From assembly GCA_032125995.1 (NCBI GenBank), contig JAQBBQ010000280.1, positions 1-15,622 on the forward strand: a stretch of DNA of 15,622 nt. The letters run 5' to 3'. Shown piece by piece: positions 1 to 6,960 of this stretch. This DNA comes from SG8-39 sp032125995 (GTDB lineage: Bacteria; Pseudomonadota; Gammaproteobacteria; Burkholderiales; SG8-39). The first letter of the stretch is position 1. Each line of letters opens with the position of its first letter. The notes under the pieces were generated by a model that ran no database searches, had not been told where the DNA came from, and worked only from the letters and a program-made list of their open reading frames with translations. The position numbers and the translations under genes were made by a program.

Positions 1-774
<774 letters not shown>

Positions 775-775
775 C

Positions 776-838
776 GCGTAGGCGGTGCGCGTCGCCCGGG
801 CGGTGCGGGTGACGTAGGCGGTGTAGGCGGTTCGGCCC
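776..838. repeat. Degenerate 9-bp tandem repeat array between thiC and the HD-GYP gene
   Basis: Starting two bases after the thiC stop, the sequence divides into seven 9-mers: GCGTAGGCG, GTGCGCGTC, GCCCGGGCG, GTGCGGGTG, ACGTAGGCG, GTGTAGGCG and GTTCGGCCC. Units 1, 5 and 6 are near-identical (NNGTAGGCG) and the others are degraded but in phase. The array fills most of the 87-bp convergent intergenic gap. No canonical terminator with a T-tract is present. A related array sits after glnG at 11575-11601. The 9-bp period is directly visible; any function is unknown. Confidence 0.6.
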
Positions 839-861
839 AGGCCCGCCGGTCCGCCATCCAC

Positions 862-2067
862 TTACTGCATGAAGATGTCTTTGGTCGACACGCCCATGCG
901 GCCGAATTCCAGCGTGCGGCGGATGCGGTAGGGCTCGTCCTTGGACGCCATCGGACCGCGCGACAGGTCGAGCACCTTCTGCGGGCGCAGGCTGTTGCCC
1001 TTGGCATCGCGGATCACCATCACCCGCGGCTGCAGGCGCTTTTGATAGTTCTGCGCGAACACGATGCCGACTTCGCCGCTGTTCAATTCGACCACGCTGC
1101 CGACCGGAAACACACCGATGCAGCGGATGAACTGTTCGACCAGCGTGCTGTCGAAAAACGCCCCGCGCCACTTGTAGAGCATGCTGAGCGCGGCCGAGGG
1201 CGCCACCGGCTCGGCGTAGGGGCGCTTCATCGTCAGCGCGTCGAAGGTATCGACGATTGCCGCAATCGAACCGATCGTGCCGATCTGTTCGCCTTTGAGC
1301 TGGTTCGGGTAGCCGCTGCCGTCGCAGCGCTCGTGGTGCAGCATCGCGAGCTGCGGAAGGTTCGGCGGCAGGTTCGGGGTCTTCTCGAGGAGTTCGACGG
1401 AGTACTGCACGTGCATCTTGGCTTGCTCGAACTCCTCGGCGCTCAGCCGATCCTCTTTTTCGATGAGGCCGTTGGGCACGCGCAGCTTGCCGATGTCCTG
1501 CAGCAGCCCGAGGTAGCCGAGCATGATGACTTGGTCATGCTCCATCTCGAGGAAGCGCCCGAACGTCGTCATATACACGGCAACGTCGAGCGCATGGCCC
1601 AGCGTGTACTCGCCCTTTTCCTCCAGCCGCGAAAAAAGCTGTAGCGCGTCGGGATTGCGCAGCACGCTTTCGGTAATACCGGTCACCGACTCCTTGACCC
1701 GCTCCGCCTCGAGCAGCTTGCCCGCGCGCACCGCGGCGAAGGCGTCCTGCAATGCCAGCGTCGAGTATGCGTATGCCTTTTCGGCCGCGGGTAGTTCGTG
1801 CTCGACCGAGACCTTCGGTTCGGGCGGCAGCTTGTTGCTCGATTTCGCGGGCTCGGCGAGCGCGCTGCGCTCGGCGTCCTTGTCGAGCTCGCTGCGGTCG
1901 TAATCGACATAGACGAATTTGCAATATTTCTTTATCCCGTCCAGTTGCTCCATGTTGCGCAGCACAAAGCCCTGGAACATGAATGGCGTATCGGTCCACG
2001 GACGATCGAGTTCGTGGACATACATTCCGAACTTCAACAGATTGACTGGAACGGCCTTTTTCCTCAC
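862..2067 (-). CDS. DUF3391 / HD-GYP domain protein with a variant HD motif (putative cyclic-di-GMP phosphodiesterase)
   Basis: The 401-residue cytoplasmic protein starts with GTG at 2067 and has an AGAGG ribosome-binding site 9 nt upstream. Residues 7-57 match the DUF3391 domain that often precedes HD-GYP domains (GMYVHELDRPW, PFMFQGF, VYVD). Residues 95-150 are a helical linker. Residues 153-320 are HD-GYP: His158, the HD region as LLQDIGKLRVP (residues 188-198), His219, HHERCDGSGYP (244-254) and Asp273. HD-GYP enzymes hydrolyse cyclic-di-GMP through a metal centre that uses the HD pair. Here the His is Gln190 (codon CAG at 1500-1498) while Asp191, the remaining His residues and the GYP motif are kept. 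Activity may therefore be altered or lost and the protein could be a c-di-GMP sensor; this is inference. The family call is secure. The gene diverges from the hybrid kinase and converges with thiC. Confidence 0.9.
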   Translation of the reverse strand: MRKKAVPVNLLKFGMYVHELDRPWTDTPFMFQGFVLRNMEQLDGIKKYCKFVYVDYDRSELDKDAERSALAEPAKSSNKLPPEPKVSVEHELPAAEKAYAYSTLALQDAFAAVRAGKLLEAERVKESVTGITESVLRNPDALQLFSRLEEKGEYTLGHALDVAVYMTTFGRFLEMEHDQVIMLGYLGLLQDIGKLRVPNGLIEKEDRLSAEEFEQAKMHVQYSVELLEKTPNLPPNLPQLAMLHHERCDGSGYPNQLKGEQIGTIGSIAAIVDTFDALTMKRPYAEPVAPSAALSMLYKWRGAFFDSTLVEQFIRCIGVFPVGSVVELNSGEVGIVFAQNYQKRLQPRVMVIRDAKGNSLRPQKVLDLSRGPMASKDEPYRIRRTLEFGRMGVSTKDIFMQ

Positions 2068-2097
2068 TGCATCGGGCCTCTAAAGCAACTGCAAGGA

Positions 2098-2126
2098 ATT
2101 ATACGGATCGAGCGATTCTCTCAGAA
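2098..2126 (-). promoter_or_regulatory. Candidate sigma-70 promoter of the HD-GYP gene
   Basis: Read on the minus strand, a perfect TATAAT (2103-2098) is preceded after 17 bp by TTCTGA (2126-2121), a 3/6 match to the -35 consensus. Transcription would begin near 2091, giving a leader of about 24 nt that holds the AGAGG site. Prediction rests on the -10 match and spacing. Confidence 0.5.
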
Positions 2127-2175
2127 CTGGCATAAGATCGGGAGGGTGAATCTCACACTGACCGCCTGAAGACCG

Positions 2176-4401
2176 ATGGCGCACGACGCGCAGCCCGAAG
2201 CGATGGGCATGGTGGATGACGCGCCGGCGGACGTGACCGAACAGGCGAGCGTTGACAAGGCCTCCAAAGGGGCGAGCCCGGAGGTTCTGTCCGAGCGTTG
2301 TGAGTTTTTGTATCGACGGATCACCCCGGCGGTCGGCGCGACCATCGCGCTCAGCCTGCTGCTCAGCGTCTTCCTGTGGCGCTCGCGACCCGTGCCGCTG
2401 ATCATTTTCTGGCAGGTGATGGTGATCTTGCTCGCGCTCGGCCTGTGGCTGCTGTCGTCGGCCTATTGGCGCGAGAAAGCCAAGGGCGCGGTCGACCCGG
2501 TGACCTGGGTGCGGCGCGCTGCGATTGGCGCCTTGGCGCTCGGCGCAGGCTGGGGCTACGCCGCGGCGGTGTTCTTCCCGGGTGGCGAGCAGGAGCAGAT
2601 CTTCATCGCCTTCATGGTGGCGCTGGTCGCGACCGGGGGCTTGCCGATGTTTTCCACCGTCTGGTGGGTCTACGCGCTCTATGCCGCCGGCGTGATGCTG
2701 CCGTTCAACATCGTGCTGTTTGCCTACGGCACCGACTATTTTCGACTGCTCGGCGCTGCGGTGCCGACGCTCTATATTGCCAACGTGCTCACGTCGTACC
2801 AGCTCGGGCGCGTGTTCGCCGCGGCCTACGGCCTGCGTGGCGCCTATCGCAAGCTATGGGACGACAACGCGGAGATCAACGCGCAGCTCGCCAGCCAGCT
2901 TGACGACCTGCTCGAGGCGCACCACGCGGTGCAGGCCTATGACCGCAAGCTGTCACTGTTCTCCGAGCGTGCCCCGATCGCGGTGTTCGAGGTCGACACC
3001 CAAGCGACCATCCACGACATGAACCCCGCGGCCGAGAACCTGTTCGGCTACGCTTCGCACGAGTTGGTCGGCCGCAACGGGATCACGATGTTGTTTCCGA
3101 CCGAGGACCGCGAGCCGACCGTAAAGTGGTGGAAAGAATTCATCGCTGCAGGCAAGCCGGAGTCGATGGTCGCCGAGCGCTGCCTGCGCCGGGATGAGCT
3201 CGAGCTGACCTGCGAATGGACCCTCACCCCGCTCGTCGACGACGACGAGACGGTCACCTCGGTCGTCTTGCAGGTGCGCGACATCACCCACCAGCGCGAA
3301 TCCGAGCGCCTGCGCACCGAGTTCACCTCGACGCTGAGCCACGAGCTGCGCACGCCGCTGACCTCGATTCTCGGTTCGCTGCAGCTCCTGCGCAGCGGCG
3401 TGCTCGGCGAGCTCGACAAGGACCAGGACGACATTACCGAGATTGCCGAGCGCAACGGCCAACGCCTGCTCGACCTCGTAAACGAGGTCCTCGACATCGA
3501 GAAGATCGAGTCCGGGCGCGTTGTGATGGTGCCCGAGACGGTCGAGATCGACGATCTGGTTCCGGAATCGGTGCGCCTCAACCAGGGCTTCGCCGACCGC
3601 TTCAACGTGCGGCTGAACCTGGTTGGCGATGCGCCGAAAGTGAAGGTGCGCGGCGACCGCAAGCGCTTGATGCAGATCATGACCAACCTGCTCTCGAACG
3701 CGGCCAAGTTCTCGCCGCCGAACGAGACGGTCGATGTGAGCTCGTCGCTGGAGCGTGGGCGCGTGCGCGTCGTCGTCGCCGACCGCGGGCCGGGGATCCC
3801 CGAGGCCTTCCGTAGCAAGATCTTCGGGCGTTTCGCGCAGGCGGACTCGTCCGACTCGCGCATCAAGGGCGGCACCGGGCTTGGCCTCGCAATCTGCAAG
3901 CGCCTGATCGAGATGATGCAGGGGCGCGTCGGCTTCGGCGACCGCGAGGGCGGTGGCACCGATTTCTGGTTCGAGCTGCCGTTGATGAAGCCCGAGGACG
4001 AGGAAACCGGGGGCGCGCAGCGCATTCTGCTCACCGAGCACGATACCGTGGCGTCCGAGTACATGGCGATGGTGCTCGAGAAAGCCGGCTACGCGGTCGA
4101 CACGGCGCCGGATGCGAGCACCTCGCGCGCGCTGCTCGGCCGCTGGCAATACGCCCTGTGGATGGTCGATCGCAACCTGCGCGACGTCGACGACACGGTT
4201 GGCTTGATCGCCGAGATGCACCACCGGCTCGGGGATGCCAAGATCGTCATGCTGATGAGCCTGCGTAGCGAGCAAACGACCGTCGAAGAGCCGGAGAAGC
4301 ACGGCATCGTCGCCTGGCTGATGAAGAACGAGGCGCGCCAGCGCGTCATGGAGGTGGTCGAGGGTGCGATTGGGCCTGCCCTGTCGAGGTCTGAAGCATA
4401 G
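2176..4401 (+). CDS. Membrane-bound PAS hybrid sensor histidine kinase with partly degenerate receiver
   Basis: This 741-residue protein probably senses a signal at or in the inner membrane and passes phosphate by His-Asp relay. Its ATG is preceded by an in-frame TGA at 2167, fixing the 5' limit. Residues 50-207 hold about six hydrophobic segments, followed by a short helical stretch (225-255). A PAS domain spans about 258-372 (ERAPIAVFEVD, NPAAENLFGY). HisKA follows with His389 in STLSHELRTPLTS. The HATPase domain has an N box (NLLSNAAKF, 504-512), DRGPGIP (536-542) and GGTGLGLAI (565-573). The C-terminal receiver (616-733) keeps the acceptor Asp665, Ser695 and Lys717, but its acidic pair reads Glu621-His622 and the Pro after the Lys is missing. 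No separate response regulator lies next to it. It diverges from the HD-GYP gene. The signal and targets are unknown. Confidence 0.9.
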   Translation: MAHDAQPEAMGMVDDAPADVTEQASVDKASKGASPEVLSERCEFLYRRITPAVGATIALSLLLSVFLWRSRPVPLIIFWQVMVILLALGLWLLSSAYWREKAKGAVDPVTWVRRAAIGALALGAGWGYAAAVFFPGGEQEQIFIAFMVALVATGGLPMFSTVWWVYALYAAGVMLPFNIVLFAYGTDYFRLLGAAVPTLYIANVLTSYQLGRVFAAAYGLRGAYRKLWDDNAEINAQLASQLDDLLEAHHAVQAYDRKLSLFSERAPIAVFEVDTQATIHDMNPAAENLFGYASHELVGRNGITMLFPTEDREPTVKWWKEFIAAGKPESMVAERCLRRDELELTCEWTLTPLVDDDETVTSVVLQVRDITHQRESERLRTEFTSTLSHELRTPLTSILGSLQLLRSGVLGELDKDQDDITEIAERNGQRLLDLVNEVLDIEKIESGRVVMVPETVEIDDLVPESVRLNQGFADRFNVRLNLVGDAPKVKVRGDRKRLMQIMTNLLSNAAKFSPPNETVDVSSSLERGRVRVVVADRGPGIPEAFRSKIFGRFAQADSSDSRIKGGTGLGLAICKRLIEMMQGRVGFGDREGGGTDFWFELPLMKPEDEETGGAQRILLTEHDTVASEYMAMVLEKAGYAVDTAPDASTSRALLGRWQYALWMVDRNLRDVDDTVGLIAEMHHRLGDAKIVMLMSLRSEQTTVEEPEKHGIVAWLMKNEARQRVMEVVEGAIGPALSRSEA

Positions 4402-4421
4402 CGGGCTGGCTGCCACGACGC

Positions 4422-5315
4422 GTGGAGTCTGAATTGCTCGCTGCCATCGTCAAGATCGCGCTCGGCGTCGCGATCGGCCTACCGCTCGTAGTTTACTTTC
4501 TGCAGGACCGGCTGATGTTCCATCCGCAGCCGCTGTCCGATGCGCGCCGCGCGATCGTGGTCCGGCAGTATCCGGCGGTTGAGGCGCTTATGCTGCGCGC
4601 CGCCGACGGCACCGGCGTGCATGCCTGGACCGTCGAGGCGGGTTCCGGCTCGCCGCTCGTGCTGTACTTCGGCGGCAATGCGGAGGAGGTGTCGTCGATG
4701 CTCGACGCAATCGGCGATCCGCGTGCGGGCGCCACACCGGGCCTGTCATGGATGCTGCTCGACTATCGCGGTTATGGTGGCAGTGAAGGCGCGCCCTCCG
4801 AGACGGCGCTGGTCGGCGATGCGCGCATGCTGTTCGACCATGCGCGTGCGCTGCCGGGCGGCGGCGAGCGACGCATCTTCGCCTTCGGTCGCAGCCTCGG
4901 CAGCGGCGTCGCGGTCGCGCTCGCCGCGAGCCGCCCGCTGGCCGGCGTCGTACTGGTCACGCCCTTCGACAGCGCCGTCGCCGTGGCCAAGCGCTATTAC
5001 CCCTACCTGCCGGTTGACTGGATGATGAAGCACCGCTTCGAGTCGATCGTCCACGCGCCGCAGTTACGCATTCCACTGCTGTGCCTCATCGCCGAGCGCG
5101 ACGAGGTCATTCCGCCTGCGCACGGCGACCGGCTGTTCGAAGCCTGGGGCGGGCCGAAACGAAAACTGATGCTGCGCGGGGCCACGCATAACGACGGCGA
5201 CGGGCCTGAGATGTGGGAGGCAGTGCGTCGATTCCTGCGAGAATCGCCAGAATGGGGTCAGACCCCTGTGGATAACTCAAAAGCAACCGATGCTCGCGAC
5301 AAAACGTTTTCTTGA
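4422..5315 (+). CDS. Alpha/beta hydrolase, BEM46/YfhR-like serine hydrolase, membrane-anchored
   Basis: The 297-residue protein begins at GTG 4422, 20 nt after the hybrid kinase stop; no strong ribosome-binding site is visible, so translational coupling is possible. Residues 6-27 form a hydrophobic N-terminal anchor. The hydrolase fold follows: LVLYFGGNAEE (79-89, oxyanion-hole region), LLDYRGYGGSEG (112-123), nucleophile Ser158 in GRSLGSG, acid Asp227 in ERDEVIP, and His256 in GATHND. The catalytic triad is complete. Family members are usually called serine hydrolase or S33-type aminopeptidase-like; the true substrate is unknown and nothing here reveals it. The last 21 residues (277-297) and the stop codon are encoded by the palindrome at 5252-5340, so the C-terminus is probably not original. 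The core fold ends around residue 272. Confidence 0.85.
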   Translation: MESELLAAIVKIALGVAIGLPLVVYFLQDRLMFHPQPLSDARRAIVVRQYPAVEALMLRAADGTGVHAWTVEAGSGSPLVLYFGGNAEEVSSMLDAIGDPRAGATPGLSWMLLDYRGYGGSEGAPSETALVGDARMLFDHARALPGGGERRIFAFGRSLGSGVAVALAASRPLAGVVLVTPFDSAVAVAKRYYPYLPVDWMMKHRFESIVHAPQLRIPLLCLIAERDEVIPPAHGDRLFEAWGGPKRKLMLRGATHNDGDGPEMWEAVRRFLRESPEWGQTPVDNSKATDARDKTFS

Positions 5316-5340
5316 GTTATCCACAGGGGTCTGACCCCAT
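5252..5340. repeat. Nested palindromic element with two DnaA-box-like sites
   Basis: Bases 5252-5280 and 5312-5340 are a perfect 29-bp inverted repeat with a 31-nt spacer. Each arm has two modules. The outer one is the self-complementary 13-mer GGGGTCAGACCCC (5254-5266; complement form 5326-5338). The inner one is a perfect TTATCCACA DnaA-box 9-mer, inverted at 5267-5275 and direct at 5317-5325. The element encodes the hydrolase tail and supplies the first two bases of the uppP ATG at 5339. The GGGGTCWGACCCC core resembles, from memory, dispersed REP/MITE-like palindromes of proteobacteria. Intergenic mobility is inference; no transposase is present. Confidence 0.85.
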
Positions 5341-6160
5341 GCTCCTACACGCACTCATCCTCGGCATCGTCGAGGGTCTCACTGAGTTCCTGCCGATCTC
5401 CAGCACCGGTCACCTGATCCTGGTCGGGGATCTGCTCGGCTTCAACGACGAGCGCGGCAAGGTGTTCCACGTCGTGATCCAAACCGGTGCGATGTTCGCG
5501 ATCATCTGGGAATACCGGCAGCGCTTCGCGCGTGCACTGACCGGCGCGTTGCGCGAGCGCGCCGCGCAACGGTTCTGGTTGCACCTGGCGGTGGCCTTCG
5601 TTCCGGCTGCGGTGCTCGGGCTCAGCTTCGGCGCTGCGATCAAGGCCACGCTATTCAAACCGGTGCCGGTTGCCATCGCGTTCATCGTCGGCGGGTTCGT
5701 GATCCTGTGGATCGAGCGCCGCGCACACCGGGCCCAGCCGCCGCGGGTGAACGACGTCGACGCGATGACCTGGCGCGACGCGCTTCTAGTGGGCATCGCG
5801 CAGTCGTTTGCGCTGATCCCGGGCACCTCGCGCTCGGGCGCCACGATCATCGGCGGGATGATCTTCGGGCTTTCGCGGCGCGCGGCGACCGAGTTTTCGT
5901 TCTTCCTGGCCGTGCCGACGCTGGTTGCTGCGGGTGCCTACGATTTTTACCAGCACCGTGCGCTGTTTGTGGCCGACGACCTTGGGTTGTTTGCGGTCGG
6001 AAGTTTCGCGGCCTTCGTGTCCGCGTTCGCCGTCGTGCGCTGGCTGATCCGTTACGTGGCGAACCACGACTTCAGGCCATTCGCGTGGTACCGAATCGCG
6101 TTCGGTGTGATCGTGCTGGCGACCGCCTACGGCGGTTGGGTCGACTGGGGCCTGGGCTAG
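5339..6160 (+). CDS. uppP: Undecaprenyl-diphosphate phosphatase UppP (BacA)
   Basis: UppP is an integral inner-membrane enzyme that dephosphorylates undecaprenyl diphosphate, recycling the lipid carrier for peptidoglycan and other envelope polymers; high dosage gives bacitracin resistance. The 273-residue protein has the usual length and begins MLLHALILGIVEGLTEF as family members do. It shows the active-site stretch EGLTEFLPISSTGH (Glu12, Glu16, His25) and PGTSRSGATI (161-170, Arg165). About seven or eight hydrophobic helices follow, with a basic loop at 127-135. ATG 5339 is chosen because the family sequence starts there. A TTG at 5312, overlapping the hydrolase stop as TTGA, would add nine residues and is a coupled alternative. 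Both the AGGGG stretch at 5325-5329 and the ATG lie inside the palindrome arm, so initiation may depend on translation from the hydrolase. Confidence 0.96.
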   Translation: MLLHALILGIVEGLTEFLPISSTGHLILVGDLLGFNDERGKVFHVVIQTGAMFAIIWEYRQRFARALTGALRERAAQRFWLHLAVAFVPAAVLGLSFGAAIKATLFKPVPVAIAFIVGGFVILWIERRAHRAQPPRVNDVDAMTWRDALLVGIAQSFALIPGTSRSGATIIGGMIFGLSRRAATEFSFFLAVPTLVAAGAYDFYQHRALFVADDLGLFAVGSFAAFVSAFAVVRWLIRYVANHDFRPFAWYRIAFGVIVLATAYGGWVDWGLG

Positions 6161-6218
6161 TTCGAGCCCAAGCGCCGCCAACGCGGGGGACGAACCGATC
6201 GGGGGCGCAGGCTCGCGT

Positions 6219-6674
6219 TCAGCCCTGAACCCAGGGCAGGCCCGCGGCGCGCCAGCCGCCGATCGTGTTGCGGTGCTGTCCGTCGTCCTTGTCGCCTTCG
6301 AAACCTTCGAGCACGTTGTAACACTCGGAGAAACCGGCTTGCGTGGCCGCCATCGCCGCGTGGTGCGACCGTCCACCCGAGCGGCAGATGAACATCACCG
6401 GTTCCTCGCGATCGATGGAGTCCGCGAGCTGTTTGGCGAAGTCGAGGTTCAGGACGCCGCCTGGGTAGCTGTTCCACTCGACCGGCACTGTGCCGGGGAT
6501 GCGTCCCACCCAATAGAGCTCGGCCTGCGTCCGAATATCCACCAGACGCGCCCCGGCCTGCATCAGCGTGTACGCGTCGGACGGCGGCAGGGCGCCCGCA
6601 TAGGGCAGCTTGAGCTTTTGGCCCCGCTCAAGGGCCGCACGCCGGATTGCGACGGTTTCGGGATTCATCTTCAT
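6219..6674 (-). CDS. Single-domain rhodanese-like sulfurtransferase
   Basis: Rhodaneses move sulfane sulfur from donors such as thiosulfate to a thiol or cyanide acceptor via a persulfide on the active-site Cys. The roughly 151-residue protein has one rhodanese domain, with LVDIRTQAELYWVGRIPG near residues 44-61 and the six-residue loop CRSGGR (Cys97 counted from the start at 6674). The intact Cys argues for catalysis rather than a Cys-lacking regulatory domain. No signal peptide is seen, so it is probably cytoplasmic. Start choice is uncertain: TTG 6701, ATG 6689, ATG 6674 and ATG 6668 share the frame. ATG 6674 is preferred because domain homology begins later and the likely -10 boxes occupy 6693-6706. 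It converges with uppP (58-nt gap) and diverges from glnA. The physiological acceptor is unknown. Confidence 0.88.
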   Translation of the reverse strand: MKMNPETVAIRRAALERGQKLKLPYAGALPPSDAYTLMQAGARLVDIRTQAELYWVGRIPGTVPVEWNSYPGGVLNLDFAKQLADSIDREEPVMFICRSGGRSHHAAMAATQAGFSECYNVLEGFEGDKDDGQHRNTIGGWRAAGLPWVQG

Positions 6675-6692
6675 GGTCTTAAGGCGCATTCT

Positions 6693-6706
6693 ATTATCCA
6701 ATTATC
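6693..6706 (-). promoter_or_regulatory. Candidate -10 region of the rhodanese gene (two tandem GATAAT)
   Basis: On the minus strand GATAAT occurs twice, at 6706-6701 and 6698-6693, eight bases apart. Either could be a -10 box with a short leader to the ATG at 6674. No clear -35 was found. Confidence 0.4.
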
Positions 6707-6744
6707 CCGCCGCGCATCGAGGGTGATCGGGCTCGGTGCGGCGA

Positions 6745-6761
6745 CGCACCTGAGCGGTGCG
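6745..6761. promoter_or_regulatory. NtrC-like binding site 1 upstream of glnA
   Basis: The 17-mer is a perfect dyad, CGCACC-TGAGC-GGTGCG, matching the NtrC consensus layout (TGCACC-N5-GGTGCA) at all but the outermost base of each half. Its centre (6753) is about 130 bp upstream of the predicted glnA sigma-54 start. It also lies about 70 bp upstream of the divergent rhodanese start. Confidence 0.65.
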
Positions 6762-6775
6762 TTGCCCGCCGCCAA

Positions 6776-6790
6776 GCCCTGAAAGGGTGC
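6776..6790. promoter_or_regulatory. NtrC-like binding site 2 upstream of glnA (weaker)
   Basis: GCCCT-GAAAG-GGTGC has one perfect half site (GGTGC) and one degraded half. Its centre is 30 bp, about three helical turns, from site 1 and about 100 bp upstream of the predicted start, a geometry close to the paired enhancer sites of enterobacterial glnA. Confidence 0.45.
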
Positions 6791-6803
6791 GGCGACATTT
6801 GGG

Positions 6804-6809
6804 TAGAAT
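6804..6809 (+). promoter_or_regulatory. Possible sigma-70 -10 box of a second glnA promoter
   Basis: TAGAAT (5/6 to TATAAT) lies about 70 bp before the sigma-54 start, with a poor -35 (TGAAAG at 6780-6785, 18-bp spacing) overlapping NtrC-like site 2. Enteric glnA also has an upstream sigma-70 promoter overlapped by NtrC sites, but evidence here is only the -10 match. Confidence 0.3.
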
Positions 6810-6856
6810 CGCGCTTCGCCGCCGGCGTTCAGAGGGAGGGCCCTGCGGCGGCGTTT

Positions 6857-6872
6857 TGGCACGAAAACTGCT
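6857..6872 (+). promoter_or_regulatory. Sigma-54 (RpoN) promoter of glnA
   Basis: TGGCACGAAAACTGCT matches the TGGCAC-N5-TTGCW consensus with a perfect -24 TGGCAC and -12 CTGCT. The GG (6858-6859) and GC (6870-6871) are 12 bp apart as sigma-54 requires. Transcription would start near 6883, leaving a leader of about 78 nt. The NtrC-like dyads upstream and the glnL-glnG pair downstream support the call. Confidence 0.85.
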
Positions 6873-6960
6873 CGCGATAAGCCGCGCGACGACACACTCG
6901 GCCGGTTAGACGGCGCAAAACCCGGCCCACTGACAGCTTACCCACTCAGGAGATTTAGCG

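Noticed and set aside
2953..4416. Long 487-codon open frame on the minus strand opposite the hybrid kinase
   Set aside because: It mirrors the kinase frame in GC-rich DNA; its translation is rich in His, Arg and Ala with no domain, while the plus strand encodes clear kinase motifs.
5252..5340. Palindrome as a replication origin
   Set aside because: Only two DnaA-type 9-mers, no AT-rich unwinding region and no dnaA, parA or rep gene nearby; DnaA binding is possible but an origin is not supported.
6161..6218. Terminator between uppP and the rhodanese gene
   Set aside because: The 58-bp convergent gap is GC-rich, but I found no convincing stem with a T-tract.
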